Of a stretch of DNA of 64,000 bases, positions 26,735 to 36,070 are shown in pieces (within the stretch, counting starts at the first letter, position 1; every line of letters begins with the position of its first letter). Origin of the DNA: an uncultured Clostridia bacterium (GTDB taxonomy: Bacteria > Bacillota > Clostridia > Oscillospirales > Ruminococcaceae). Made by a program: the position numbers and the translations under genes. Under the pieces are notes generated by a model. It was not told the DNA's origin. It saw only the letters and a program-made list of their open reading frames with translations, and ran no database searches. The stretch is taken from positions 1 to 64,000 of the forward strand of contig CANQXS010000014.1 of assembly GCA_947627875.1 (NCBI GenBank), in the 5' to 3' direction.

Positions 26735-29700
26735 ATGGTTTACAGAGCCGGAATAGACGTTGGTTCGACCACCGTAAAGCTTGTTGTTTTAGACGGGCAG
26801 AATCGGATTCTGTTCGGTATGTATGAGCGCCACTGCGCCCACATTCAGGAGACGCTCGTCGAGCTTCTTTCCGAGGCGAAAAAGCGGATAGGAGATTGCG
26901 AGCTTATAGTCGGGATAACCGGCTCGGGGTCGATAAACCTCGGAAAAGCCCTCGGAATACAGTTTATACAGGAAGTCGCGGCGGTAGCTTCGGCTATAGA
27001 GCTCGTCGCCCCTCAGACCGACGTTGCGATAGAGCTCGGCGGCGAAGACGCCAAGATAATCTACTTCAGAGACGGTCTCGACGAGAGAATGAACGGCGTA
27101 TGCGCGGGCGGCACCGGCTCGTTTATCGACCAGATGGCAGCTCTCCTCCAGACCGACGCCGAAGGGCTCAACAACGAAGCGAAAAATTACAGGGAAATAT
27201 ACCCGATAGCGGCGCGGTGCGGAGTTTTTGCCAAGACCGATATCCAGCCGCTTATCAACGAGGGCGCCACAAAAGCCGACCTCGCGGCTTCTATCTTTCA
27301 GGCGGTCGTCAATCAGACCATCTCGGGGCTCGCCTGCGGCAAGCCTATAAGGGGCTGCGTCGCTTTTTTGGGCGGACCGCTCCACTTTTTGACCGAGCTC
27401 AAAAAGGCGTTCATACGGACCCTCGGGCTCACCCCCGAGACCACCGTAGACCCCTCGGACAGCCATCTTTTCGCCGCGATGGGCGCGGCTCTCGAGGTTG
27501 AGACCAAAACCCCCGTTCCGCTCGACGAGCTGATAAAGCGCCTTTCGGAGGGGGTCGAGATGAGCTTCGAGATAAAGCGCCTCGACCCGCTCTTTGCGAG
27601 CGAAGCGGAATATAACGCTTTCTGCGCACGCCACAACTGCGCCGTAGTCGAAAAGGCGGAACTTTCGGAGTATGAGGGCGACTGCTTTTTGGGCATCGAC
27701 GCCGGCTCGACGACGACCAAGCTCGCGCTTATAGATTCCGATGGCAGGCTGCTCTATTCGCATTATGCCAACAACAAAGGCAACCCCGTTGAAGCCGCGA
27801 AATTCGCGGTATATGAGCTCAAAAAGCTGCTCCCCGAGGGCGCGCGGATAGCCCGCTCCTGCTCGACGGGCTACGGCGAGGCTCTCCTGAAATCGGCGTT
27901 CTGCCTCGACGATTCCGAGGTCGAAACGGTTGCGCATACCACCGCCGCGGCGTTCTTCGACCCAGAGGTCGACTGCGTTTTGGACATCGGCGGGCAGGAT
28001 ATGAAGTGCATAAAGCTCAAAAACGGCTCGGTCGACAATGTTCTGCTCAACGAGGCGTGCTCCTCGGGCTGCGGAAGCTTTATCGAGAGCTTTGCAAATT
28101 CCTTGGGCTACACCGCCGAGGAATTCGCAAAAGAGGCGCTTTTTGCCGAAAACCCCGTCGACCTCGGCACCCGCTGCACCGTTTTTATGAACTCTAATGT
28201 AAAGCAGGCCCAGAAGGAGGGCGCTCCGGTAAGCGACATTTCTGCGGGGCTCGCCTATTCGGTCATCAAAAACGCGCTCTATAAGGTAATAAAGCTCGCC
28301 GACGCCAAAAGCCTCGGCACTCACATCGTCGTTCAGGGCGGAACGTTTTACAACAAAGCCGTCCTGAGGGCTTTTGAGCGCATTGCCGGCGTAAACGCCA
28401 CCTGCCCCGATATCGCGGGGATAATGGGCGCATTCGGCGCGGCGCTTATCGCAAGGCAGAGATATAAAGGGCAGGAGAGCAGTATGCTCCCGCTCGACGA
28501 AATAACCGACCTCAAATACCGCAACTCTACCGCCCGCTGCGGAAGATGCTCCAACAACTGTATGCTCACCGTCTCGACCTTCTCGGGCGGCAGGCGCCAT
28601 ATAACCGGCAACCGCTGCGAACGCGGTCTCGGGGGCGCTCAGCAGGGTCCGAAGGGCGAAAACCTTGTTGAATTCAAGCGCAAAAGGATATTTGCCTGCG
28701 AGCCGCTCCCCGAAAACGAGGCAAAGCGCGGCGTTATCGGGATCCCGCGAGTGCTCAACATCTACGAAAACTACCCGTTCTGGGCGACATTCTTTAAAAA
28801 GCTCGGCTTCAGGCTCGTTATATCCCCTCAGAGCGACAGAAAGCTCTACGAGCTCGGAATGGAGTCTATCCCCTCCGAATCGGAATGCTACCCCGCGAAG
28901 CTTTCTCACGGACACGTCCAGTGGCTTATAAATCAGGGGATAAAGACGATTTTCCACCCCTGCGTTTTCTATGAGCATCAGGAGACCAAAGACGCCCAGA
29001 ACCACTATAACTGCCCGATAGTCGCGGCATACCCCGAGAACCTTAAGAACAACGTCGAGGCTGTCGCCGACGGCGAAGTTAAATACATACGCCCGTTTAT
29101 CGCCTTTACCGACGAAAAAACCGCCGCCGACCGCCTTGTAAGGCTCTGCCGCGAGGAATGGGGCATTCCGGAGCGCGAAGTGAGAAGCGCCGTCAAAGAG
29201 GCTTGGCAGGAGCAGCTTCGTGCAAAGGCGGATATCCGCGCCGAGGGCGCAAGGGTCCTTAAGGCTATGGAGGAGCGCGGCGGCAGAGGGATAGTCCTCG
29301 CCGGCAGACCCTACCATATCGACCCCGAGATAAACCACTGCATACCCGAGCTTATAGCGGGCTACGGGCTCGACGTTTTTACCGAGGACAGCCTTCCGAT
29401 AGATTTCGACCCCGAAAGACCGCTGAGAGTGGTCGACCAGTGGGTCTACCATTCGAGGCTCTACGCTGCGGCGGAATTTGTCCGCTCGCGCGACGATTTA
29501 GAGCTCGTTCAGCTCAACTCCTTCGGCTGCGGGCTCGACGCAGTTACCACCGACCAGGTCGCCGAGATACTCGAGGGCTCGAACAAGCTCTATACCGTTC
29601 TCAAGATCGACGAGGTCAACAACCTCGGAGCCGTGAGAATACGCATAAGAAGCCTTATTTCGGCGATGAATATGCGCCGCGAGCACGGCATAACCGCGAA

Positions 29701-31000
29701 GCCCGCGCCTATAACCTATCACAGCACCGCCTATACCCGCGAAATGTATGAAAAGGGCTATACCATTCTCGCCCCGCAGATGAGCCCTATCCACTTCGAG
29801 GTGCTCGAACCCGTTTTTAAGCACTACGGCTATAATATGGAGGTCCTGCCGAACGACAACAGGAGCGCCATAGACGTCGGGCTGAAATACGTCAACAACG
29901 ACGCCTGCTTCCCCTCGATAACCGTCGTCGGGCAGATAATGGACGCCGTCCTCTCGGGAAAGTACGACACCGACCGCCTCGCGATAATAATGACCCAGAC
30001 GGGCGGCTGCTGCCGAGCCTCTAACTACGTCGGGTTTATCCGCCGCGCTCTCGATAAAGCGGGGCTCTCAAAAATTCCCGTAATATCGCTCAACGCCAAC
30101 GGAATGGAAAAGTCCGACGGCTTAAAGATCACCCCCGCGCTCGCGCTTGCGGCTTTCCGCGGAGTTGTTTACGGCGATCTGTTTATGCGCTGCCTATATC
30201 GGGTCAGACCTTATGAAAAGGTAAAGGGCTCGGCAAACGCGCTCCATAAAAAGTGGCTCGAAATATGCACCCGTCAGCTCACCGACCCTAAAAGCGGCTA
30301 CACCTATAAGCAGGTCTGCCGAGGGATAGTCGAGGAATTCGACAGGCTGCCGCTCGTCGAAGGGCTTGTGAAGCCGCGCGTCGGAATTGTCGGCGAGATA
30401 CTCGTAAAATATATGCCGCTCGCCAACAATCACCTCGTAGAGCTTTTGGAGAGCGAGGGCGCCGAGGCTGTCGTCCCCGACCTTATGGACTTTATGAACT
30501 ACAGCGTTTACAACGCCGAATACAAGCACGAATTTCTGGGCGCGAAGCTGCGTTCGGCTCTCGTATCGCGGATAGCCGTCGCCGCAATAGCCTGGCTGCG
30601 CTCCCCTGCGGTAAAAGCGCTTAAAAAGAGCGAACGGTTCGACGCTCCCGCCCCGATAAAGGATATAGCCGAGCTTGCGAAGCAGTTTTTATCGCTCGGA
30701 AATCAGTACGGCGAGGGCTGGTTCCTCACCGGAGAAATGGCTGAGCTTTTGACGAGCGGCACTCCGAACATCGTTTGCATTCAGCCTTTTGCCTGCCTGC
30801 CGAACCACGTCGTCGGCAAGGGAATGATAAAGCACCTCAAGAAGGTATACCCCTGGGCGAATATAGCCGCCGTCGATTACGACCCCGGCGCCTCTGAGGT
30901 AAATCAGCTCAACCGCATAAAGCTGATGCTAAGCTCGGCAAAGAAGGCTCTGGCAAAAGCCGACGCCGAGGAGGAAAAGGAGCGCGCGGCAGTGAAATAA
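26735..31000 (+). CDS. Giant acyl-CoA dehydratase activase fused to 2-hydroxyacyl-CoA dehydratase-like domain
   Basis: A 1421-residue fusion. It has two ASKHA ATPase activase domains, each with a P-loop (AGIDVGSTTVKLVVLD; LGIDAGSTTTKLALID) and the iron-sulfur Cys motif CAGGTGSFIDQM (near residue 123) or CSSGCGSFIESF (near 440). A Cys-rich stretch follows (ARCGRCSNNCMLTV near residue 605), then DUF2229 (GIPRVLNIYENYPFW, SECYPAKLSHGH) and a dehydratase-like part (FHPCVFYEH, AGRPYHIDPEINHCIPEL, QLNSFGCGLDA, TQTGGCCRASNY). Such fusions are widespread in anaerobes; the separate HgdC activase drives electrons into 2-hydroxyacyl-CoA dehydratase using ATP. The substrate here is unknown. ATG 26735 follows AAAGGA. 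Confidence 0.88.
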   Translation: MVYRAGIDVGSTTVKLVVLDGQNRILFGMYERHCAHIQETLVELLSEAKKRIGDCELIVGITGSGSINLGKALGIQFIQEVAAVASAIELVAPQTDVAIELGGEDAKIIYFRDGLDERMNGVCAGGTGSFIDQMAALLQTDAEGLNNEAKNYREIYPIAARCGVFAKTDIQPLINEGATKADLAASIFQAVVNQTISGLACGKPIRGCVAFLGGPLHFLTELKKAFIRTLGLTPETTVDPSDSHLFAAMGAALEVETKTPVPLDELIKRLSEGVEMSFEIKRLDPLFASEAEYNAFCARHNCAVVEKAELSEYEGDCFLGIDAGSTTTKLALIDSDGRLLYSHYANNKGNPVEAAKFAVYELKKLLPEGARIARSCSTGYGEALLKSAFCLDDSEVETVAHTTAAAFFDPEVDCVLDIGGQDMKCIKLKNGSVDNVLLNEACSSGCGSFIESFANSLGYTAEEFAKEALFAENPVDLGTRCTVFMNSNVKQAQKEGAPVSDISAGLAYSVIKNALYKVIKLADAKSLGTHIVVQGGTFYNKAVLRAFERIAGVNATCPDIAGIMGAFGAALIARQRYKGQESSMLPLDEITDLKYRNSTARCGRCSNNCMLTVSTFSGGRRHITGNRCERGLGGAQQGPKGENLVEFKRKRIFACEPLPENEAKRGVIGIPRVLNIYENYPFWATFFKKLGFRLVISPQSDRKLYELGMESIPSESECYPAKLSHGHVQWLINQGIKTIFHPCVFYEHQETKDAQNHYNCPIVAAYPENLKNNVEAVADGEVKYIRPFIAFTDEKTAADRLVRLCREEWGIPEREVRSAVKEAWQEQLRAKADIRAEGARVLKAMEERGGRGIVLAGRPYHIDPEINHCIPELIAGYGLDVFTEDSLPIDFDPERPLRVVDQWVYHSRLYAAAEFVRSRDDLELVQLNSFGCGLDAVTTDQVAEILEGSNKLYTVLKIDEVNNLGAVRIRIRSLISAMNMRREHGITAKPAPITYHSTAYTREMYEKGYTILAPQMSPIHFEVLEPVFKHYGYNMEVLPNDNRSAIDVGLKYVNNDACFPSITVVGQIMDAVLSGKYDTDRLAIIMTQTGGCCRASNYVGFIRRALDKAGLSKIPVISLNANGMEKSDGLKITPALALAAFRGVVYGDLFMRCLYRVRPYEKVKGSANALHKKWLEICTRQLTDPKSGYTYKQVCRGIVEEFDRLPLVEGLVKPRVGIVGEILVKYMPLANNHLVELLESEGAEAVVPDLMDFMNYSVYNAEYKHEFLGAKLRSALVSRIAVAAIAWLRSPAVKALKKSERFDAPAPIKDIAELAKQFLSLGNQYGEGWFLTGEMAELLTSGTPNIVCIQPFACLPNHVVGKGMIKHLKKVYPWANIAAVDYDPGASEVNQLNRIKLMLSSAKKALAKADAEEEKERAAVK

Positions 31001-31003
31001 TTA

Positions 31004-31039
31004 TTTTCCCGCTCGGAATTTTCGGGCGGGAAATTTTCC
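31004..31039 (+). terminator. Terminator after the activase/dehydratase gene
   Basis: TTTCCCGC (31005-31012) pairs with GCGGGAAA (31026-31033), then TTTTCCT. Confidence 0.75.
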
Positions 31040-31041
31040 TC

Positions 31042-31070
31042 TTGACAAATACCCCGAGGGGGTATATAAT
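31042..31070 (+). promoter_or_regulatory. csoR-copA promoter with CsoR operator in the spacer
   Basis: TTGACA (31042-31047), 17-bp spacer, TATAAT (31065-31070). The spacer carries the inverted repeat ATACCCC-GAG-GGGGTAT (31049-31065), matching known CsoR operators, which pair a TACCCC arm with a GGGGTA arm. Cu(I) should release the repressor. Confidence 0.9.
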
Positions 31071-31097
31071 ATAGAAAAAGCCACGGAGATGATTTAT

Positions 31098-31403
31098 ATG
31101 CCGGAAAAGAAATGCGCCTGCTGCGAAAAGAAGACCGAACGCTCTGAAGAAGAGCGCAGAAGGCTTATAAACAGGCTCAGCAGAATTGAGGGGCAGATAA
31201 GGGGGATAAAGGGAATGGTGGAGCGGAACGCCTATTGCCCCGATATCCTTACGCAGTGCGCGGCGGCTTCGGCTGCGCTCAACTCGTTTAACCGCGATCT
31301 TATAGGAAATCATATAAGGGGCTGCGTCCTCAGAGATATAAAAGAGGGCGACGACGGAGTTATCGACGAGCTCGTCGATACCCTTCAAAAGCTGATGAAA
31401 TGA
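31098..31403 (+). CDS. csoR: Copper-sensing repressor CsoR
   Basis: This 101-residue four-helix repressor binds Cu(I). The conserved Cu ligands C47-H72-C76 are present (YCPDIL, NHIRGC), as is the RLSRIEGQIRGIKGM N-terminal helix typical of the family. ATG 31098 is preferred to the ATG nine bases earlier because GGAG directly abuts the earlier one. The operator is upstream at 31049-31065, and copA is next by 12 bases, with GGAGG between. The N-terminal KKCACCEKK is an additional Cys cluster. Confidence 0.95.
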   Translation: MPEKKCACCEKKTERSEEERRRLINRLSRIEGQIRGIKGMVERNAYCPDILTQCAAASAALNSFNRDLIGNHIRGCVLRDIKEGDDGVIDELVDTLQKLMK

Positions 31404-31415
31404 GGAGGCGTTTTT

Positions 31416-33929
31416 ATGACGCAGTATAACGTTACGGGTATGACCTGCGCCGCCTGCTCCGCAAGGGTAGAAAAGGCGGTCGGCAAGGTCGCGGGGGTCA
31501 CCTCCTGCACCGTAAGCCTGCTTACAAATTCTATGGGAGTCGAGGGCAGCGCTTCGCCCTCGGACATAATAAAAGCCGTCACCGACGCCGGCTACGGGGC
31601 TTCTCTTAAGGGAAAAAGCGCCTCGAAAGCCGCCGACGAGGATTCTCTAAAAGATACGCAGACCCCTCTGCTGATAAAGCGGCTGGTATGGTCGCTCGTG
31701 TTCTGGGCTGTGCTGATGTATTTCTCGATGGGGCATATGATGTTCGGCTTCCCGCTGCCGCCGTTTATGGAGGGCAACCACCTTATGGTCGCGCTCCTGC
31801 AGCTTTTGCTGACCGTCGCGATAATGGTTATAAACCAGCGGTTCTTTGTCAGCGGATTCAAGAGCCTTTGGCACCGAGCCCCGAATATGGATACCCTCGT
31901 TGCCCTCGGCTCGGGCGCGGCGTTTATTTACAGCACCTTTGCGCTGTTTATGATGACCGACGCGGCTTCAAAGGGCGACGGCGCCGCCGTTATGAAATAT
32001 ATGGACGAGCTCTATTTTGAGTCGGCGGCGACTATTCTCACTCTTATAACCGTCGGAAAGACCCTCGAAGCCCGCTCGAAGGGCAAGACCACCGACGCTC
32101 TAAAAAGCCTGATGAAGCTTGCGCCTAAAACCGCTTCGGTAATACGCGGCGGGGTCGAGACCGTTGTCCCGATAGAAGAAGTCGCTATAGGAGACATTTT
32201 CGCGGTCCGCCCGGGCGAAAGCATACCGGTTGACGGAAGGGTTATAGAGGGCGGAAGCGCTGTCGACGAATCGGCGCTCACCGGCGAAAGCATACCCGTC
32301 GACAAAGCCGTCGGGAGCGCGGTCTCGGCGGGGACGATAAACCGCTCGGGATTCATAAAATGCGAGGCGCAAAGGGTCGGGGAAGACACCGCCCTTTCGC
32401 AGATAATAAAAATGGTCTCAGACGCCGCCGCGACAAAGGCTCCGATAGCAAAGACCGCCGATAAGGTCTCGGGGATCTTCGTCCCGACGGTTATGACCAT
32501 AGCCGCAGTTACCGCAGCGATATGGCTCATAGCGGGGCAGACGGTCGGATACGCGCTCGCGCGGGGAATAGCGGTTCTTGTTATAAGCTGCCCCTGCGCC
32601 CTCGGGCTCGCGACGCCCGTTGCGATAATGGTCGGAAACGGCGTAGGCGCCAAAAACGGAATACTCTTTAAAACCGCAGTCTCCCTCGAGGAGACGGGCA
32701 AGGCAAAAATCGCGGTTTTGGACAAAACCGGCACTGTGACCCTCGGCAGACCCGAGGTGACCGACGTTATCCCCGCCGAAGGGGTATCGGAGGAGGAGCT
32801 TTTGACGCTCGCCTATTCCCTCGAATCGCTCAGCGAGCACCCTCTTGCGGGAGCTGTATGCCTCGAAGGTGAAAAAAGAGGTATCTCCAAAAAAGGCGTC
32901 GAGGGATTCGAGGCGCTCTCGGGGAACGGTCTTAAGGGAAGCGTCGGCGGGAGCGAGATACTCGGCGGCAGCCTGAAATTCATCTCCGATAACGCGGAGG
33001 TCGGGCAGGATATCCGAAGCGCCGCAGACGCGCTCTCGGAGCAGGGAAAAACCCCGATGCTCTTTTCTGAGGGCGGCAGGCTTCTCGGAATAATCGCCGT
33101 CGCCGACGTTATAAAGAAGGACAGCCCGAGAGCCGTCGAAGAGCTCAGAAATATGGGCATAAAGGTAGTAATGCTTACCGGCGACAACAAAAAGACCGCC
33201 CGCGCGATAGGCAAGCAGGCGGGAGTGGACGAAGTTATCGCCGAGGTGCTGCCCGACGGCAAGGAAGCCGTTATAAGAAAGCTTAAAAAGCTCGGCAAGG
33301 TAATAATGATAGGCGACGGTATCAACGACGCCCCCGCCCTCACGAGCGCCGACATAGGAATGGCGATAGGCGCGGGAACCGACGTTGCGATCGACGCCGC
33401 CGACGTTGTTTTAATGCAGAGCCGCCTGAGCGACGCCGCAGCGGCAGTAAGACTGAGCCGCGCGGCTCTGAGGATAATCCATCAGAATCTGTTCTGGGCG
33501 TTCTTCTATAACGCGGTGGGGATACCCCTCGCGGCGGGTGCGCTTATCCCCGCCTTCGGAATAGCCCTCAACCCGATGTTCGGCGCGGCGGCGATGAGCC
33601 TTTCGAGCTTCAGCGTAGTTTCAAACGCGCTTCGGCTGAACCTAATTAAAGTCCACAGCCCGAAAAGGGATGTAAAAATCAAAAACGACATAGAGTTGAA
33701 TTTGGAGGAGGTGTCGGAAATGACAAAAACGCTCAAAATCGAAGGAATGATGTGCTCTCACTGCGAGGCGACCGTCAAAAAGGCTCTTGAAGCCGTTGCG
33801 GGAGTCGAAAACGCAGCGGTCAGCCACACCGCCGGTACCGCAGTTGTAACGCTCTCGTCAGACGTTGCGGACGCGGTCCTCAAAAAGGCGGTCGAGGACA
33901 AGGAGTATACCGTTACCGAGATAAAGTAA
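31416..33929 (+). CDS. copA: Copper-exporting P-type ATPase, with C-terminal CopZ-like domain
   Basis: The 837-residue CopA has an N-terminal HMA domain (MTCAACS, Cys11 and Cys14), the TGES actuator, the CPC membrane motif ISCPCALG near residue 391, DKTGT (near 435) and the [10 protein letters not shown] hinge. A second HMA domain of the CopZ type ([14 protein letters not shown]) is fused at the C-terminus behind a charged linker. C-terminal HMA is unusual for CopA. In frame at 33720 there is an ATG, with AGGAGGT seven bases upstream, right at the domain start, so free CopZ may also be made. Regulated by CsoR. Confidence 0.97.
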   Translation: MTQYNVTGMTCAACSARVEKAVGKVAGVTSCTVSLLTNSMGVEGSASPSDIIKAVTDAGYGASLKGKSASKAADEDSLKDTQTPLLIKRLVWSLVFWAVLMYFSMGHMMFGFPLPPFMEGNHLMVALLQLLLTVAIMVINQRFFVSGFKSLWHRAPNMDTLVALGSGAAFIYSTFALFMMTDAASKGDGAAVMKYMDELYFESAATILTLITVGKTLEARSKGKTTDALKSLMKLAPKTASVIRGGVETVVPIEEVAIGDIFAVRPGESIPVDGRVIEGGSAVDESALTGESIPVDKAVGSAVSAGTINRSGFIKCEAQRVGEDTALSQIIKMVSDAAATKAPIAKTADKVSGIFVPTVMTIAAVTAAIWLIAGQTVGYALARGIAVLVISCPCALGLATPVAIMVGNGVGAKNGILFKTAVSLEETGKAKIAVLDKTGTVTLGRPEVTDVIPAEGVSEEELLTLAYSLESLSEHPLAGAVCLEGEKRGISKKGVEGFEALSGNGLKGSVGGSEILGGSLKFISDNAEVGQDIRSAADALSEQGKTPMLFSEGGRLLGIIAVADVIKKDSPRAVEELRNMGIKVVMLTGDNKKTARAIGKQAGVDEVIAEVLPDGKEAVIRKLKKLGKVIMIGDGINDAPALTSADIGMAIGAGTDVAIDAADVVLMQSRLSDAAAAVRLSRAALRIIHQNLFWAFFYNAVGIPLAAGALIPAFGIALNPMFGAAAMSLSSFSVVSNALRLNLIKVHSPKRDVKIKNDIELNLEEVSEMTKTLKIEGMMCSHCEATVKKALEAVAGVENAAVSHTAGTAVVTLSSDVADAVLKKAVEDKEYTVTEIK
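33720..33929 (+). CDS. copZ: Possible internally initiated CopZ copper chaperone
   Basis: The last 69 codons of copA encode a complete CopZ-like HMA domain: [19 protein letters not shown], with the metal-binding MxCxxC (Cys12, Cys15) and the usual length. AGGAGGT (33706-33712) lies seven bases before ATG 33720, in frame with copA. This is the layout of a separate gene, which suggests a second, shorter product. A nested start is inferred; it could simply be a fused domain with a chance Shine-Dalgarno. In E. coli the same gene family makes a short CopA fragment by frameshifting, which makes dual products plausible. Confidence 0.5.
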   Translation: MTKTLKIEGMMCSHCEATVKKALEAVAGVENAAVSHTAGTAVVTLSSDVADAVLKKAVEDKEYTVTEIK

Positions 33930-33944
33930 AAAGTAAAAATCCGA

Positions 33945-33966
33945 GGCTAAACGTCTCGGATTTTTA
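33945..33966. terminator. Terminator between copA and the convergent methyltransferase gene
   Basis: AAAAATCCGAGG and the partner CTCGGATTTTT pair across CTAAACGT. A- and T-runs on both sides make it bidirectional. Confidence 0.8.
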
Positions 33967-34578
33967 TTTGCGGCTTTTTTGCTTTTTCAGGAGCTTTTTC
34001 GAGAGCCCGCCCCTGCTCTTTTCCCGCCTCGGCGGGCGCTCCGAGCGCTTCTCGGCGGTAAAAACGAAGTAGCCGTTTACCTCTTCGGCTCTTACGCCGC
34101 CGAATACCGCCGCGAGCTTGTTTTTATACCAATCGAGCCGCTTTGTTACCATCACCATTCGCCCGCCGACCGCAAGCCGTCCGAAGCCCTCTTCGATAAA
34201 TCGCTTCGGGACCGAAAAATCGGCGTGATACGGCGGGTTCGAGAGTATCAGCGTGAAGTTGCCGGCGGGAACGCCAGAAAGCCCATTGCTCAGATACACC
34301 TTGAGCTCGGGCACGCCGTTGAGCTCGGCGTTTTTTCGGGAGATCTCAACTGCTTTCGGCGAGATGTCGCAGAGGGCGACGTTTTCGGCGCCTATCAGCT
34401 TTGCCGCGGTTATCCCGACGAGCCCGCAGCCGCAGCCGAGGTCGAGCACCCTGTCGTCGGGCTTAAACTCTGCCCGAGAGAGCATAGCGAGCGTTCCGGA
34501 GTCGGCGGAGGAGGGCGAAAAAAGCTCGGGAGAGGTCTCTAAAACAAGCTTTACGCCCTTGATTTCGGTTTCAAACAT
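33964..34578 (-). CDS. SAM-dependent methyltransferase, RsmC/TrmN6-like
   Basis: The 204-residue enzyme has the SAM motif VLDLGCGCGLVGITAAKL and the NPPYHADF motif of N6-adenine or guanine N2 RNA methyltransferases, in an MTS-type small domain. The basic C-terminal tail (RPPRREKSRGGLSKKLLKKQKSRK) suits RNA binding. The exact target, 16S rRNA or tRNA, cannot be told from sequence. ATG 34578 has GAGGT upstream and fits the domain better than the longer frame. It lies downstream of oadA but with no shared function. Confidence 0.8.
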   Translation of the reverse strand: MFETEIKGVKLVLETSPELFSPSSADSGTLAMLSRAEFKPDDRVLDLGCGCGLVGITAAKLIGAENVALCDISPKAVEISRKNAELNGVPELKVYLSNGLSGVPAGNFTLILSNPPYHADFSVPKRFIEEGFGRLAVGGRMVMVTKRLDWYKNKLAAVFGGVRAEEVNGYFVFTAEKRSERPPRREKSRGGLSKKLLKKQKSRK

Positions 34579-34626
34579 AATTACCTCAAAAAGACCGGAG
34601 AGCCTAAAGCCCTCCGGTCCTGACAT

Positions 34627-36057
34627 TTACATTACTTCGCTCGCGTCGACGTAAACGGTGCGCGGACCGTCGTTTTTCTTCGCGGGCTTCGGCTCCTCCT
34701 TGGGGGCAAGGCGGGAAGCGAAGAACTTCGCCGCGACCTGCGGGAAGAGCGCGTAGCTCAAAACGTCTTCCTCGGAGCCGTTGAAGCCGGGGACGTTCTT
34801 GCATTCCTCGCGGTATTTCTCAAGCTCGGGTTCCAAAAGGTCGGCGGGGCGGCAGGTTATTACCTCGTCGTCGCCGATAGCCTTGCGGCGGACCTCTTCG
34901 TTTACCTCTCCGGGAAGGCGCCCGTATTCGCCCTTGAGAAGCGCCTTAGATTCCTTCGTAAAGACCTTGTATCTCTCGCCCGAAAGGACGTTGAGCACAG
35001 CCTGAGAGCCTACTATCTGGCTCGTTGGGGTTACGAGCGGAGGATATCCGAAGTCTTTGCGGACATTCGGGACCTCGGCGAGGACTTCGTAATACTTATC
35101 CTCGGCGTTCGCCTGCTTGAGCTGGCTAATGAGGTTAGAGAGCATTCCGCCCGGGACCTGATACATAAGCGTCTTGGTGTCGACGTTCAAAACCTTCGGG
35201 TCGAGTATCCCCTCGGCTTTGAGCTTGTTGGCGACGTTTCTGAAATGCGCGGCAACGTCGGAAAGAGCGGCGAGGTCGAGCCCGGTATCCCTGTCGGTTC
35301 CGGCGACTGTCGCAACCAGCGACTCGGTCGCGGGCTGAGAGGTTCCGTTTGCAAGCGGAGAAAGCGCGGTGTCGACAATATCTACCCCCGCCTCGGCAGC
35401 CTTTAGATAAACCATATCGCCAGTGCCGGTGGTGTTGTGGGTGTGAAGGTGGATAGGTATCTTTACCGCCTTTTTGAGCTTCGAGACGAGCGACGCGGCG
35501 TCGTAGGGCAGGAGCAGGTTTGCCATATCCTTGATGCATATGGTGTCGGCTCCCATCGCCTCTAACTCCTTCGCGAGATTTACGAAGTATTCCTCGTTGT
35601 GGACGGGGCTGGTGGTGTAGCTTATCGCCGCCTCGCAGATGCCGCCGTATTTCTTGGTGGCGTCGATAGCCGCCTTGAGGTTGCGGGTGTCGTTGAGGGC
35701 ATCGAAAATTCTTATAACGTCGATGCCGTTCTCGATGGACTTCTTTACGAAGGCGTCAACTACGTCGTCGGCATAGTGCTTATAGCCGAGAATGTTCTGC
35801 CCTCTGAAGAGCATCTGAAGCTTTGTGTTGGGCATAGCCTTTTTGAGAGCTCTGAGGCGCTCCCAAGGGTCTTCGTTCAGAAAGCGCATGCAGGAGTCGA
35901 AGGTTGCGCCGCCCCAGCATTCGAGGGACCAATATCCGATCTTGTCGAGCCTCTCGCAGGCGGGGAGCATATCCTCGAGCCTCATTCTTGTTGCGGCCTG
36001 GGACTGATGCGCGTCGCGGAGTATAGTATCGGTGATTTTCAAAGGATTCTTACTCAT
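34627..36057 (-). CDS. oadA: Oxaloacetate decarboxylase alpha subunit / carboxyltransferase
   Basis: Moves CO2 from a carboxylated substrate to biotin on a separate carrier. The 476 residues have the carboxyltransferase barrel: TDTILRDAHQSQAATRMR with metal-binding Asp and HQS, GGATFDSCMRFL, GYKHYADDVV, HLHTHNTTGT (metal histidines) and the PVTPTSQ-like LVTPTSQIVGSQA. The usual biotin domain at the end is missing and is encoded as its own gene at 37344-37691. With the beta and gamma subunits it forms a sodium-pumping decarboxylase. Oxaloacetate is the probable substrate; the same subunit types serve other decarboxylases. Confidence 0.9.
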   Translation of the reverse strand: MSKNPLKITDTILRDAHQSQAATRMRLEDMLPACERLDKIGYWSLECWGGATFDSCMRFLNEDPWERLRALKKAMPNTKLQMLFRGQNILGYKHYADDVVDAFVKKSIENGIDVIRIFDALNDTRNLKAAIDATKKYGGICEAAISYTTSPVHNEEYFVNLAKELEAMGADTICIKDMANLLLPYDAASLVSKLKKAVKIPIHLHTHNTTGTGDMVYLKAAEAGVDIVDTALSPLANGTSQPATESLVATVAGTDRDTGLDLAALSDVAAHFRNVANKLKAEGILDPKVLNVDTKTLMYQVPGGMLSNLISQLKQANAEDKYYEVLAEVPNVRKDFGYPPLVTPTSQIVGSQAVLNVLSGERYKVFTKESKALLKGEYGRLPGEVNEEVRRKAIGDDEVITCRPADLLEPELEKYREECKNVPGFNGSEEDVLSYALFPQVAAKFFASRLAPKEEPKPAKKNDGPRTVYVDASEVM

Positions 36058-36070
36058 ATCTGCCTCCTAA

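Noticed and set aside
26789..29452. Open frame of 887 codons on the minus strand inside the activase/dehydratase gene
   Set aside because: It is the antisense shadow of a GC-rich gene: the plus-strand frame has clear catalytic motifs, a promoter and a ribosome site, while the minus frame matches nothing I know.
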